64,000 nt of DNA, taken from Planotetraspora mira. GTDB taxonomy: Bacteria > Actinomycetota > Actinomycetes > Streptosporangiales > Streptosporangiaceae. The notes beneath the pieces are model-generated. The model saw nothing but the letters and a program-made list of their open reading frames with translations. It was not told the DNA's origin and searched no databases. The position numbers were made by a program, and so were the translations under genes. Numbering within the stretch: the stretch's first letter is position 1; every line of letters begins with the position of its first letter. This document shows, piece by piece, positions 50,543 to 59,564 of the stretch. The stretch is from contig NZ_BOOO01000004.1 of the NCBI RefSeq assembly GCF_016863275.1, forward strand, positions 186,001 through 250,000, given 5' to 3'.

Positions 50543-51889
50543 GTGAGCTTGTGGCACGGATGGTCGGTTAGAACGCGCCTGGCGGTGATCGCGAGCGCCG
50601 TCATGCTGCTGGTCTGCGCCGCCGCCGGGGCCTTCGTCCTGCTCTCCGTCCGCGGCACCGCGGAGAAGTACAAGACCGAAGAGGTCGTCACCGCCGCCAT
50701 CCGCGTCAGCTACCTCATCAAACGCGAGCGGCTGCCTCCGGTCATCCTCGACGAGGACGTCGCCGGTGTTCAGGTCGTCAATCCCACGGGCCAGATCGTG
50801 TCCACGAGCCACGACATCGCCGGCAGGCCGAGGATGGCGGCCTTCCGCCCCAGCGAGTCCAGCGCGCAGGACGCCAAGGTCCTGTGCCGTTCACCCGCGT
50901 ACCCGGACCAGTGCGTGATCATCGTCGCCCTGCGCGTCCCGCAGCCCGACGGCGCGTGGCTGGTCTACTCGGCCGGCACCGAGGTGCCGTGGTACGTCAG
51001 CTCCGAACTCCTGCTGGCCCTCATCGGGAGCTCTCTGCTGCTGATCGCGCTCACCGCGTTCGGGACCTACCAGACCGTGGGCAAGGCCCTGTCACCCGTC
51101 GAGGCGATCGCGGACAAGCTCGCCGTGATCACCACGACCGACCTGGGCCAGCGCGTGCCGGTGCCGAGGTTCCGCGACGAGATCAGGAGGCTCGCGGAAA
51201 CGGCCAACCAGACGCTCGACCGGGCCGAACTGGCGGTCGAGCAGCAGCGCCGGTTCGCCTCCGACGCGTCGCACGACCTGCGCAGCCCGCTGACCGCGAT
51301 GCGCACCGAGATCGAGGAGGCCATGCTCCACCCGGAGATCGCCGACTGGAACGCCACGGGCGAGGCCCTGCTCGACAGCCTGGACCGGCTGCAGGCCCTG
51401 GTCACCGACCTGCTCCAGATCGCCAGGCTGGACGCCGGCGCACCGCACAAGTTGGACAACGTCGATCTCTCCGACCTGGCCACCCGCGAACTCGACCGCC
51501 GCCAGCGCAAGGTCGACGTGGCCAGGGATCTGGAACCAGGCATGATCATCATCGGTGACCGGCTCCGCCTCGCGCGCCTGCTCAACAACCTGCTCGACAA
51601 CGCCGAACGTCATGCCACATCGCTGATCACGGTGCGGGCGTGCCGCGACAAGGACTTCGGGGTTCTGGAGGTCGTGGACGACGGTGCGGGCATTCCCCCC
51701 GGCCAGCGAGACGTGGTCTTCGAGCGCTTCACCCGGCTCGACGCGGCGCGCAGCAAGGACGCCGGCGGCACCGGGCTCGGCCTCTCCATCGCCCGCCAGA
51801 TCGCGGAGAGCCACAAGGGAACGCTGACCATCGAGGACAGCCCGGTCGGCGCACGGTTCGTGTTGCGGCTTCCCCTGGCAAACCCCTGA
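50543..51889 (+). CDS. Orphan sensor histidine kinase
   Basis: A 448-aa membrane kinase: helices at about 10-34 and 154-178, an extracytoplasmic sensor between them with Cys114 and Cys123 (LCRSPAYPDQC) that could form a disulfide. A HAMP domain is at about 178-230. The H-box FASDASHDLRSPL has the phospho-accepting His244, the N-box is LLNNLLDNAERHA, and the G-boxes are VVDDGAGIPP and GGTGLGLSIARQ. No response-regulator gene is adjacent, which is unusual for this class. GTG 50543 follows ggggga. Confidence 0.9.
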   Translation: MSLWHGWSVRTRLAVIASAVMLLVCAAAGAFVLLSVRGTAEKYKTEEVVTAAIRVSYLIKRERLPPVILDEDVAGVQVVNPTGQIVSTSHDIAGRPRMAAFRPSESSAQDAKVLCRSPAYPDQCVIIVALRVPQPDGAWLVYSAGTEVPWYVSSELLLALIGSSLLLIALTAFGTYQTVGKALSPVEAIADKLAVITTTDLGQRVPVPRFRDEIRRLAETANQTLDRAELAVEQQRRFASDASHDLRSPLTAMRTEIEEAMLHPEIADWNATGEALLDSLDRLQALVTDLLQIARLDAGAPHKLDNVDLSDLATRELDRRQRKVDVARDLEPGMIIIGDRLRLARLLNNLLDNAERHATSLITVRACRDKDFGVLEVVDDGAGIPPGQRDVVFERFTRLDAARSKDAGGTGLGLSIARQIAESHKGTLTIEDSPVGARFVLRLPLANP

Positions 51890-51892
51890 CAC

Positions 51893-53515
51893 TCACTCGG
51901 TGATCACTATCACCGTCGGCACGGGAGCTCCCAGCGCCTCGGTGAGGGCCTCGTGCAGGTCGTCGGGCGAGCCCACCGCCCGTCCGCGCGCGCCGTACGC
52001 GACGGCGAGCGCGACGAAGTCGGGCGCATGCAGGTCGACGGCGACCGGCGTCATGCCCCGGTTCTTCATCTCGTCGCGGATCTCGCCGAATCCGCCGTTG
52101 GCCGACACGACGATGGGCAGGCTCAGCCGCAACTCCACCGCGGTGGCCAACTCCTGGACGCTGAACTGCAGGGCGCCGTCTCCGGCGAGCACGACGACGG
52201 GCCGGTCAGGCATCCCGATCTTCGCCCCGATCCCTGCGGGGAGCGCGAATCCCAGCGTGCCGTATCCCGTGGGGAACAGGAACCGCCCGGGCGGGTCCAT
52301 GGGCAGGGCGACGAGCGCACCGTGGTAGACCATCATCGAGTTGTCGCCGACGAGGATCGTGTCCTGCGGCAGCGCCCTGCGCAGCGCGGCGATGTGGCCG
52401 GCCCACCGGGCGGTGAGCTCGTCCATCTCCGGGATGTGCCCCCGCCACGGCTCCTGCCGCGGTCTCGGTACGGCTCCCGCCTGCTCGATCCTGCCGTGCA
52501 GACCCTCCATCGCGAGCCCCGCGTCGGATACGACGGCCACGTCCGCGACGTGGTCGCCGTACATCTGCCCGGGGTCCACGTCGACCCGGATCAGGGTCCC
52601 GGGGAGCACGTAGTCGTCCTCCCAGAGATCGGCGGGCCCGAGTTCGGTCCCGACCGCCAGGACGACGTCGCAGGAGGCGAGCCATCGCCGGACACCCTCC
52701 AGGTGCAACGTCGCACCGAGGGCGAGCGGATGGCTCTCCGGCACCACGCCCTTGCCGTTGACCGTGGTCACCACCCGGGCGCCGACGCACTCGGCGATCC
52801 GCATGGCCAGCCGGCCGACGGGCTGCTCCCGCGCCCCCGGCCGCTGGGCGCCGCCGCCGAGCACCAGCCCGGGACGCCTGGCCGTACGGAGGAGACGTGC
52901 GGCCTCGTCGAGCGCCTCCGGGTCGGGGGTGCGCGGCATCAGCCGGTACGGCGGGGCGAGCCTGGCCTCGCCCTCCCGGTCGAGCAGGTCGGCGGGGATC
53001 TCGACGTGCACCGGCCGGGGGCGGCCCTCGGCGAACTGGCCGAACGCGCGAGCGACGCCCGCGGGGATCTCCCGCACGGAGCTCACGCGGTGGCTCCACG
53101 CGCAGAGGGCGTCGATGGCGCCCGACTGGTCCTTGCTCTCGTGGAGGTATCCCCTGCCCTGACGGGGATGGTCCGTGGGCACGCCCGGCGAGATGAGCAG
53201 GAGCGGTGAGGAGTCGGAGTACGCCTGGCCGAGAGCCGCTGCCGCGTTGACCGCCGCGGGACCCGTCGTGGTCACGATGACGCCGGGCCGGCCGGTGACC
53301 CGCGCGTAGCCGTCGGCGGCGTATCCGGCGCCCTGCTCGTGACGTGGGGTGACGCACCTGATGCCGGCGAGGTCGAGTTCCTGGTAAATCGCGAGATTAT
53401 GCGTTCCGGGAATGCCGAATACGGTGTCCACTCCGTGTAAGCGGAGGGCCGCGACAAGCGCACGTGCCCCAGTCAACGACGTCGTCCGGCCGGCTGGGGA
53501 GTTCAAATCAGGCAT
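51893..53515 (-). CDS. Thiamine-diphosphate enzyme (acetolactate synthase-like, possibly 2-oxoacid decarboxylase)
   Basis: A 540-aa ThDP enzyme with the Pyr-domain Glu in TPRHEQGAGYAADGYAR and the ThDP/Mg motif GDGALQFSVQEL ... VVSANGGFGEI (the first N of the usual N-N is Ala). The sequence RQGRGYLHESKDQSGA resembles the 5-guanidino-2-oxopentanoate decarboxylase (AruI) group more than true acetolactate synthase, and no regulatory subunit gene follows. Substrate assignment is therefore tentative: a 2-oxoacid from an amino acid. It converges on the histidine kinase with 3 bases between stops. Confidence 0.82.
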   Translation of the reverse strand: MPDLNSPAGRTTSLTGARALVAALRLHGVDTVFGIPGTHNLAIYQELDLAGIRCVTPRHEQGAGYAADGYARVTGRPGVIVTTTGPAAVNAAAALGQAYSDSSPLLLISPGVPTDHPRQGRGYLHESKDQSGAIDALCAWSHRVSSVREIPAGVARAFGQFAEGRPRPVHVEIPADLLDREGEARLAPPYRLMPRTPDPEALDEAARLLRTARRPGLVLGGGAQRPGAREQPVGRLAMRIAECVGARVVTTVNGKGVVPESHPLALGATLHLEGVRRWLASCDVVLAVGTELGPADLWEDDYVLPGTLIRVDVDPGQMYGDHVADVAVVSDAGLAMEGLHGRIEQAGAVPRPRQEPWRGHIPEMDELTARWAGHIAALRRALPQDTILVGDNSMMVYHGALVALPMDPPGRFLFPTGYGTLGFALPAGIGAKIGMPDRPVVVLAGDGALQFSVQELATAVELRLSLPIVVSANGGFGEIRDEMKNRGMTPVAVDLHAPDFVALAVAYGARGRAVGSPDDLHEALTEALGAPVPTVIVITE

Positions 53516-53613
53516 CGCTTCCGGGCGGGTGGAGTCGCAGAAGCATTTCTAGTCTGTTTCCGCGCTTCCGCGACGCCAAACCCTTTTTCTTCGCCCCGGG
53601 CGAAACGTTTTCC

Positions 53614-54675
53614 CTACGGCTCGGGAATGCGGTCGGCCGCGCCCACGGCATAGGGGTCGGCGTTGCCGCCCAGGAGGTTCTCGATGGACATGACCGCCTG
53701 GTCGAGCATCCTGTCCATCGCCTGGCGGGTGTGTGAGGCGACGTGGCCGGTCACGAACATCCGGCTGCCGAAGTCCTGCAGGAGCCTCACGGCCGCCTCG
53801 GAATCCTTGCCGTAGAACCCGTCGAACACGGCGAGGTGGACACGATCGGCCTTCATGCTCGCGTACAGGGCGACGGGGTCCACCACCGACGGACGGGCCG
53901 TGTTGATGAGGATCGTCCCGGGGCGGGCTCTGCCCAGAACCTCATCGTCGATCATGGAGGTGGTCGTGTCGTTCCCGGGGACCATGACGACGAGGATGTC
54001 GCTCCACTCCGCCAGATCCGGGAGTTCCATGAACTTCATGTCCAGCGACCGCTCGAGATGCCTCTTCGGCGTCCGGCTGTAGTACGCCACGTTCGCGTCG
54101 AAGGCGACCCGCAACATCTCCGCGATCCGCGAGCCGATGACGCCCATCCCGACGATGCCGACGTTCCGGACGCTCAGTTCGGACGGCAACTCCTCGGCCG
54201 AGGTCCAGTCGGGGTAGCGGTTGCCGTACTGCTGGAAGATCCGGAGGTTGGCGTTGATGATCTGACCGACGGTGAAGGTCGCGACCGAGTCCCTCGCGGC
54301 CCCGGGCGTGGACGTCACGACGATCTTCAGGTCGTCGGCCGCGGCCACGTCCACGAAGGTCTCGTATCCGACGCCGAGGAAGGCGACGACCTTCAGCGTG
54401 GCCTTCGCGCTCTCCAGCGCCGCGCGGGAGGCACGCTCCTCGCCTCCGTGCAGGTAGGCGACCACGCCCTGCAGCTCATGCGTCAACTGCTCCTCGGTCA
54501 GCACAGGAGAGGGCTGCCTGACGTCGTACCCCCGTGCCTTCAGAGCCTCCAGCCGCCCCGCGTCGATGCCCGTCCCCGTGACCAGGATCGTCCTGTTCAC
54601 CGCCCTCGCCTGGATAGGGCGATCGGCCATGTCAAAATGGCCCGATATATCCGTGATCACATCGGTATGGGGCAT
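53614..54675 (-). CDS. D-isomer-specific 2-hydroxyacid dehydrogenase family protein
   Basis: A 353-aa protein with NAD-binding motif VGIVGMGVIGSRIA (172-185), the conserved Arg261 in ILINTARPSVVD and late His311 in VTGHVASHT. The usual catalytic Glu (F-E-x-E-P) is replaced by VFDGFYGKDSE, so catalysis may be altered or the acid comes from the Asp. Substrates of the family are 2-oxoacids and D-2-hydroxyacids. Start either at 54675 or at the Met at 54630 just before the fold begins. Same strand as the ThDP gene, 98 bases apart. Confidence 0.82.
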   Translation of the reverse strand: MPHTDVITDISGHFDMADRPIQARAVNRTILVTGTGIDAGRLEALKARGYDVRQPSPVLTEEQLTHELQGVVAYLHGGEERASRAALESAKATLKVVAFLGVGYETFVDVAAADDLKIVVTSTPGAARDSVATFTVGQIINANLRIFQQYGNRYPDWTSAEELPSELSVRNVGIVGMGVIGSRIAEMLRVAFDANVAYYSRTPKRHLERSLDMKFMELPDLAEWSDILVVMVPGNDTTTSMIDDEVLGRARPGTILINTARPSVVDPVALYASMKADRVHLAVFDGFYGKDSEAAVRLLQDFGSRMFVTGHVASHTRQAMDRMLDQAVMSIENLLGGNADPYAVGAADRIPEP

Positions 54676-54917
54676 TTTATCTCTCAGACTTAGGACACCA
54701 ATGTCCGTTTTTCTCGCGAGCAGCTCCCATCACAGCAAACCTGCCTGTGAGGCGATTTGCCCGCTTGGTCAGGCGACGGAGCAGGAATTCAATGGTATAA
54801 GGGTCTTGGTGGTCTCGTCTCCACCTAGCAGCAAAAGCAAGCCCTAAAGGAAGCCGAGAACCCCTTCATCGGCCCGCCGGACTACGTCGTCACCCGTAGT
54901 GCAGAGAGGGTTCACAT

Positions 54918-56753
54918 ATGAAACTCCAACCCCGTCAGCAGCTTCTGGAGGTCTGGGAGGCGGCCGCCCGCACCTCACTCCGTGACGGGGTGTGGACATG
55001 GGGCGGGAGAGACGGGTCGAACTCCATCTCGGACGCCGAGCAACTCCTGTGCTTCATGCATCCGGCCTCCGAACTCCCCGGTTTCCGGCTGGACGCCCCG
55101 GACGAGACGGCCGACGACGTGCTGACGGCACTGTCCCGGCTGGGCGACAGCGTCGAGATCCCCAAGCTCCTCCTGAAGGTCATCGGCGAGTATCTGCGCA
55201 CCTACACCGGAGACGACGGGCGCCCGCTCTTCTCCGGCGGTACCTACTTCAGCACCGCCGACCCCGACGTCAAGGTCACCCCGGAGCAGATGCAACTCGA
55301 CGTGGTCGACTCCTTCTCCATGTCGGTCACGCTCATGCTGGGCACACTGGGCTTCCTCAAGGTCTTCCGGCAGAGCGTCCGGCGCGAGGACATCCGCAAG
55401 GAGATCCGGGAGTTGGAGAACATGTCCAACACCCGCCTGTCCGCGGCCATGGTCGGGCTGCTGCGCAGCTTCACGGTCAACGCCTTCGACCCCGGCTCCC
55501 CCGCGGGCCGCGCGCTGCTGCGCACGGTCAACCAGACGGGCGCCGCGGAGCGGCGGGTCCTCGACGACCTGCGACGCGAGTTGCGCCCCGTCCGCGCCGG
55601 CCTTCGCGACCTCACGATCGGATCCGGCAGCGAGGTCGACCTCGACAACGAGAACCTGCTGTTCGAGTGCGGCTGGACGTGGGGGATCGTGAAGGACGCC
55701 CCCGACGTCGTCACGCCGTTGCACGTCGGCCCTCAGCCCAAGGGCGTCGCCGCGGACAACCCCTTCCTGTACTTCACGGTCAACGCCCTCGTCGGCGTCC
55801 AGGACCTGTGGTCGGAGCGGACCAGAATCCTCGGCCTGCTCGACGACGACCAGCTGACCCTCGCCCAGGCGCTCCAGCGCCGCTGGGACATCACCCAGCG
55901 CTACTGGCGCACCATCGCCATGTACGGCAAGGGCACCTGGCCCCTGGAGGACATCCCCTGGAAGACCTCCGACGAGAAGGAGTCGGAGTACTACAGCCTC
56001 GGCGTCACCGCGATGGTCGTCCAGAGCCTCGTCAACAACCGCACCGGCGACGTCGACCTGGGCCGGGTCGCGGACGTCCTGGAGGAACTCGCCATCCGGG
56101 CGAGGATCATCCGCAGGGCCGTGCCGGGCGACCTGCCCGTCCTCATGCACTCCCCCGGCGTCCAGGTCAATCTGCAGGGCAGCGACTCCCTCGGCCCCCA
56201 CATGGTCTGGGTCGTCTCCGACTTCGCGATCACGTTGCTCAAGAGGACGATCTGGGCCGCCTCGATCGCGCAGAACACCAGGACCAGAGAGAAGCTGCTG
56301 AGTCTCGCCGACAGGATCTGGCGGCACATCATGCAGCGCCGGGGCACCGAGGGTGTCGGGCGCGGGCTCTGGGACCAGCCCGCCAACGTCTTCACCGACC
56401 TGGACGCCCACCACGAGGAGCCGTCCTGGTACTTCAGCGAGCGCGTGGTCGAGTTCCTCGTCGCGGCCGCCCAGGCCAGTGGTGACTCCCCCCTGCGGAG
56501 CCCGCAACTGGTCGACTTCGCCTACCAGATGCTCAGCGAGGCCGAGCACCTGCTGGACCAGGAACTCGTCACCCGGCCGCTGATCACCGGGCAGACCATC
56601 CAGCCCAAGCTGCGAAGCATTCAGGCCGCCCTCAACCGGGCCCGGCTGATCATCAGTAGCCGGCCCGCCACCGCCAACGCCCTCGTGATCGACGCGCTTC
56701 TCGACCTGGAACGCCTCACCACCGCGCGTGACAGCGCCTCGGAGGCGATCTGA
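54918..56753 (+). CDS. SCO2524-family protein (unknown function)
   Basis: A 611-aa mostly helical protein of the actinobacterial SCO2524 family, known by conserved context only. It opens LQPRQQLLEVWEAAARTSLR, WTWGGRDGSNSISDAEQLL, which is the family hallmark. The central and C-terminal parts contain repeated alpha-helical pairs with conserved W and H (WVVSDFAITLLKRTIWAASI, FTDLDAHHEEPSWYFSERVV). No catalytic motif can be named. ATG 54918 follows gagaggg (54904-54910). The stop overlaps the next start by one base (TGATG). First gene of a five-gene operon. Confidence 0.85.
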   Translation: MKLQPRQQLLEVWEAAARTSLRDGVWTWGGRDGSNSISDAEQLLCFMHPASELPGFRLDAPDETADDVLTALSRLGDSVEIPKLLLKVIGEYLRTYTGDDGRPLFSGGTYFSTADPDVKVTPEQMQLDVVDSFSMSVTLMLGTLGFLKVFRQSVRREDIRKEIRELENMSNTRLSAAMVGLLRSFTVNAFDPGSPAGRALLRTVNQTGAAERRVLDDLRRELRPVRAGLRDLTIGSGSEVDLDNENLLFECGWTWGIVKDAPDVVTPLHVGPQPKGVAADNPFLYFTVNALVGVQDLWSERTRILGLLDDDQLTLAQALQRRWDITQRYWRTIAMYGKGTWPLEDIPWKTSDEKESEYYSLGVTAMVVQSLVNNRTGDVDLGRVADVLEELAIRARIIRRAVPGDLPVLMHSPGVQVNLQGSDSLGPHMVWVVSDFAITLLKRTIWAASIAQNTRTREKLLSLADRIWRHIMQRRGTEGVGRGLWDQPANVFTDLDAHHEEPSWYFSERVVEFLVAAAQASGDSPLRSPQLVDFAYQMLSEAEHLLDQELVTRPLITGQTIQPKLRSIQAALNRARLIISSRPATANALVIDALLDLERLTTARDSASEAI

Positions 56754-57670
56754 TGCTGATCTTCGCCATCTCGGACAAGGGCGGCACAGGCCGCTCGGTC
56801 ACCAGCACCAACATCGTGTACAGGCATGCCCTGCAGGGCAACGACGTCTGCTATCTCGACTTCGACTTCGGTTCCCCGACGGCCGGGGCGATCTTCAGCG
56901 TCGGCTCGGTGGCCAGAGGGACCACGCGGAAGGGCTTGCACGACTACCTCCTCGGCGAGGGCGCCCCCGAGCCGCACCGCGTGGACGTCTGGACCGAGTC
57001 CGATCGAGAGGGGCTGCGGACCAAGCCGCCCGGCGCGGGGCGGCTGGTGTTGTTGCCCGGCAACGAGGGCGGCGGCGAGCTTCCCGCCGTCGAGGAGGAG
57101 ACGCTCCGAAGGTGCGTCCAGTTGTTCAGCCGTCTCGATGAGGAGTTCGACCTGGTCATGGTCGACGTGAGCGCCGGCCGCTCCTTCACCGCGGAGATGG
57201 TCCTGCAGGCCACGGTCAGGCTGCCGTCGGTGCCCTTTCGCTGGCTGGTCTTCCACCGCTGGACCCGGCAGCACATCATCGCGGCGGACGGTCTGGTCAC
57301 CGGTGCCGACGGACTCCTCGACGCCGGAACGAGGTTCGGGCACAAACGCGACGCCCTCCGCGACCGCATCCGCTTCGTCAGGACCGCCGTGCTCGAACCC
57401 GACGCCGCCGAACTGGTGGGTCTGCGTGACGAGCAGCGCGCCTGGTTGTTCGCGTGCGACACCGAGCTGCGCGAGCTGGCAAGCCGGCACAAGGTCGGGC
57501 GCACGTCGATGCTCGGCAAGATCCCGCTGGACCCGATCCTCCAGTGGCGCGAGCAGCTCATCTCGGACGAGGACGTCCTGGCGAGCAAGATCGCGAATGC
57601 CGAGACGGCCGCGGCGTTCGACGACCTGGCCAAGAAGATCGTGGACGACGCCGCGTGGGAGGGTCTGTGA
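56753..57670 (+). CDS. SCO2523-family variant P-loop (ParA/MinD-like) protein
   Basis: A 305-aa P-loop protein of the SIMIBI (ParA/MinD/Mrp) class: SDKGGTGRSVTSTNI is the deviant Walker A with the signature Lys9 kept. The central lysine of K-G-G-x-G-K-S is Arg13 here, the feature that gives the family its variant name. The A' motif is DLVMVDVSAGRS and DFDFGSPTAG follows strand 2. Such a change usually weakens ATP hydrolysis. ATG 56753 overlaps the preceding stop by one base and the stop overlaps the next gene (GTGA). A switch or assembly role for the operon is inferred. Confidence 0.88.
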   Translation: MLIFAISDKGGTGRSVTSTNIVYRHALQGNDVCYLDFDFGSPTAGAIFSVGSVARGTTRKGLHDYLLGEGAPEPHRVDVWTESDREGLRTKPPGAGRLVLLPGNEGGGELPAVEEETLRRCVQLFSRLDEEFDLVMVDVSAGRSFTAEMVLQATVRLPSVPFRWLVFHRWTRQHIIAADGLVTGADGLLDAGTRFGHKRDALRDRIRFVRTAVLEPDAAELVGLRDEQRAWLFACDTELRELASRHKVGRTSMLGKIPLDPILQWREQLISDEDVLASKIANAETAAAFDDLAKKIVDDAAWEGL

Positions 57671-58623
57671 CGTCGGTGAACGCGACGTTCGGCGAGGTCG
57701 CGGCTGAGCGCCGGATCGCGTCCGCTCCCCTCTCCCACGTGTCCATCGAGCTCGGGCATCTCTACATGGAGGACTTCGAGGCCGGGCCGGAACGGCTGCG
57801 CGAGCAGTTCCGCCGGGTCGCCCCCTGGGCCGGCACCGTGCGGTCGAGCTGGCAGGACCGGGTTCCGGGCGGTCGCGCCAGGGTCAGCACGTGCTTCCTC
57901 ATCGACGACTACTTCAGCCGGTTCAGCACACCGGCCGAGCTGGTGCCGATGGTGCTCGAGGCCGCGGCCGACTGCGACCTGACCATCGACTACATCGCCA
58001 GAGAGTCGGCCTGTGCCGTGTCGGACGGCGTCGAGCTGGCCAGGCTGGTGGAGGACCGGCTGGTCAACGACCCGCCGCCGGACACCAACGGGTCCCGCCC
58101 ACCGGTGAAGGAGAGCGGCTGGTTGTGCAACGGCGCACGGTCTCCGCAGGTGGGAACCGTACAGGCCATGGGCAAGGCCAATCGGTGGGCGCCCCCGCTG
58201 CAGAACGCCAAGCGTGGCCACTCCATCTTCGTGGACGTGGAGCTGTGGGACGAGAACGGCGGGAAGCGCACATGGTCGTGCCCGTTCCTGGCCGCGGTCT
58301 GGCAACTCCTGCGTCTCGGGCTGCTGCGCACGGACGGGCGGCTCCCGCTCCGGCCGGTCATGCGTGAAGACGCCTTCCCCGACGATTGGGAGTCCCTCCC
58401 CGCCGTCATGCAGCTGAACCCGGCAGCGGCGCCGTTCAGCGCGTACACCACGCTGTCCGTCCTCTCTCCTCGTTTCCTGCCCGTCGAACTGGCCGTGCGC
58501 ACGATCCTGAGCCAGGTGGCGGTGGACGGCGACGTCCTTCGGCAGGTGGTCGCTCGAAGCGGCGGCGAGGGCATCCGGCTCGAAGAAGAGCTCGTGGACC
58601 GCATCTCCTACGTCTTCGCTTAG
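57667..58623 (+). CDS. SCO2522-family protein (unknown function)
   Basis: A 318-aa protein: RIASAPLSHVSIELGHLYME near the start is the family signature, followed by CFLIDDYFSRFSTPAELVP and DLTIDYIARESACA. The C-terminal half, GHSIFVDVELWDENGGKRTW, SCPFLAAVWQLLRLGLLRT and the like, is a strand-rich fold. Conserved D-D-Y and E-S residues suggest an enzyme, but no known active site can be matched. The GTG start overlaps the previous stop (GTGA). Confidence 0.83.
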   Translation: MTSVNATFGEVAAERRIASAPLSHVSIELGHLYMEDFEAGPERLREQFRRVAPWAGTVRSSWQDRVPGGRARVSTCFLIDDYFSRFSTPAELVPMVLEAAADCDLTIDYIARESACAVSDGVELARLVEDRLVNDPPPDTNGSRPPVKESGWLCNGARSPQVGTVQAMGKANRWAPPLQNAKRGHSIFVDVELWDENGGKRTWSCPFLAAVWQLLRLGLLRTDGRLPLRPVMREDAFPDDWESLPAVMQLNPAAAPFSAYTTLSVLSPRFLPVELAVRTILSQVAVDGDVLRQVVARSGGEGIRLEEELVDRISYVFA

Positions 58624-58637
58624 GAGCCTTCGAGCTG

Positions 58638-59564
58638 ATGCTTGTCATGGGGGAAGTCCACACCGGGCTGCTGCAGAACTCCGGGGAGATACCCGAATCG
58701 ACCTGCCGGGACGTGCTCCAGCTGCTTTCGGGCGAGAGGGTCCGCGTCTCCCGGCGTCCCATCGTCTACGCGGTGTCGCCGGATCTGCTGACCGGAGTCG
58801 ACTGCCGCCTGCCGTCGGCCTCGCAGTCGCGGATCAGAGGAGCGGGCACGGTTCTGTCCCGCTCCTCCATCACGGGCGGGCGGGTGGTGCAGGGCTCCTC
58901 CTACACCCGGATCGAGCGCAGCGGCTCCGACCGCCGGCAGCCGTGGTCGCACTACCTCGCGCGGCCGGGCGTGGTCGAGGTGCTGGGCAAGGTCAAATCC
59001 CGGGACCTCGCCGACGGGTTCGCCGAGGATCCGCCCGCGGACGGCCTCGACCTCGGCGCGATCAGCGCGCGCTTTCTCGACGTGGTCCAGTCGTCCCCGC
59101 TCCTCGACCGGCGGGCGCCGTTCAAGATCGCCCGTACGCGCCTCCGCTGGGTGGCCGAGCAGGGCGAGCCGGCCATCCGCTTCACCCTTCACTCCGAGCA
59201 GATGCGCACGGTGCGACTCGTCCACACGGGCGAGTTCACCCCCGCCGTCGCCGACCTCTGCGAGGATCTGGCGCTGCACGACTGGCTGCTGACGGCCCTG
59301 CTGGTCATCATCGAACGCGCCCGCATCGGCGGCACGCCGGGGCCGGAGGCGGCGGTCAAGCTGGCTCCCGCCGTGGACCACCTCCTGCATCTGTGGATGC
59401 CGTCCGCCCGGGTCGACGACGTGCTGAGCGCCTACTGGGAAAGCCTCGACCGGCGTCCGGGATTCACACGTCAGTGGCAGTCGCTGGTCGACCGTGTCCG
59501 CGACCAGCTCGCGGTCCACACGTTGGCCTTCTTACGAGAGAAAAGCGGGGGCGGGGCCCGGTGA
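58638..59564 (+). CDS. SCO2521-family protein (unknown function)
   Basis: A 308-aa protein beginning MLVMGEVHTGLLQNSGEIPE (MGEVHTGLLQ-S is the family hallmark). It continues with RPIVYAVSPDLLTGVDCRLP and TVLSRSSITGGRVVQGSSYT, which form a strand-rich first half. The second half is helical, ending FTRQWQSLVDRVRDQLAVHT. A start at 58647 is an alternative; 58638 has taggag 11 bases upstream. Separated by 14 bases from the previous gene, the only gap in the operon; the stop overlaps the next start. Confidence 0.82.
   Translation: MLVMGEVHTGLLQNSGEIPESTCRDVLQLLSGERVRVSRRPIVYAVSPDLLTGVDCRLPSASQSRIRGAGTVLSRSSITGGRVVQGSSYTRIERSGSDRRQPWSHYLARPGVVEVLGKVKSRDLADGFAEDPPADGLDLGAISARFLDVVQSSPLLDRRAPFKIARTRLRWVAEQGEPAIRFTLHSEQMRTVRLVHTGEFTPAVADLCEDLALHDWLLTALLVIIERARIGGTPGPEAAVKLAPAVDHLLHLWMPSARVDDVLSAYWESLDRRPGFTRQWQSLVDRVRDQLAVHTLAFLREKSGGGAR

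Noticed and set aside
51893-53515. Acetolactate synthase large subunit (ilvB)
   Set aside because: No small-subunit or other ilv genes follow and internal motifs look closer to AruI-type decarboxylases.
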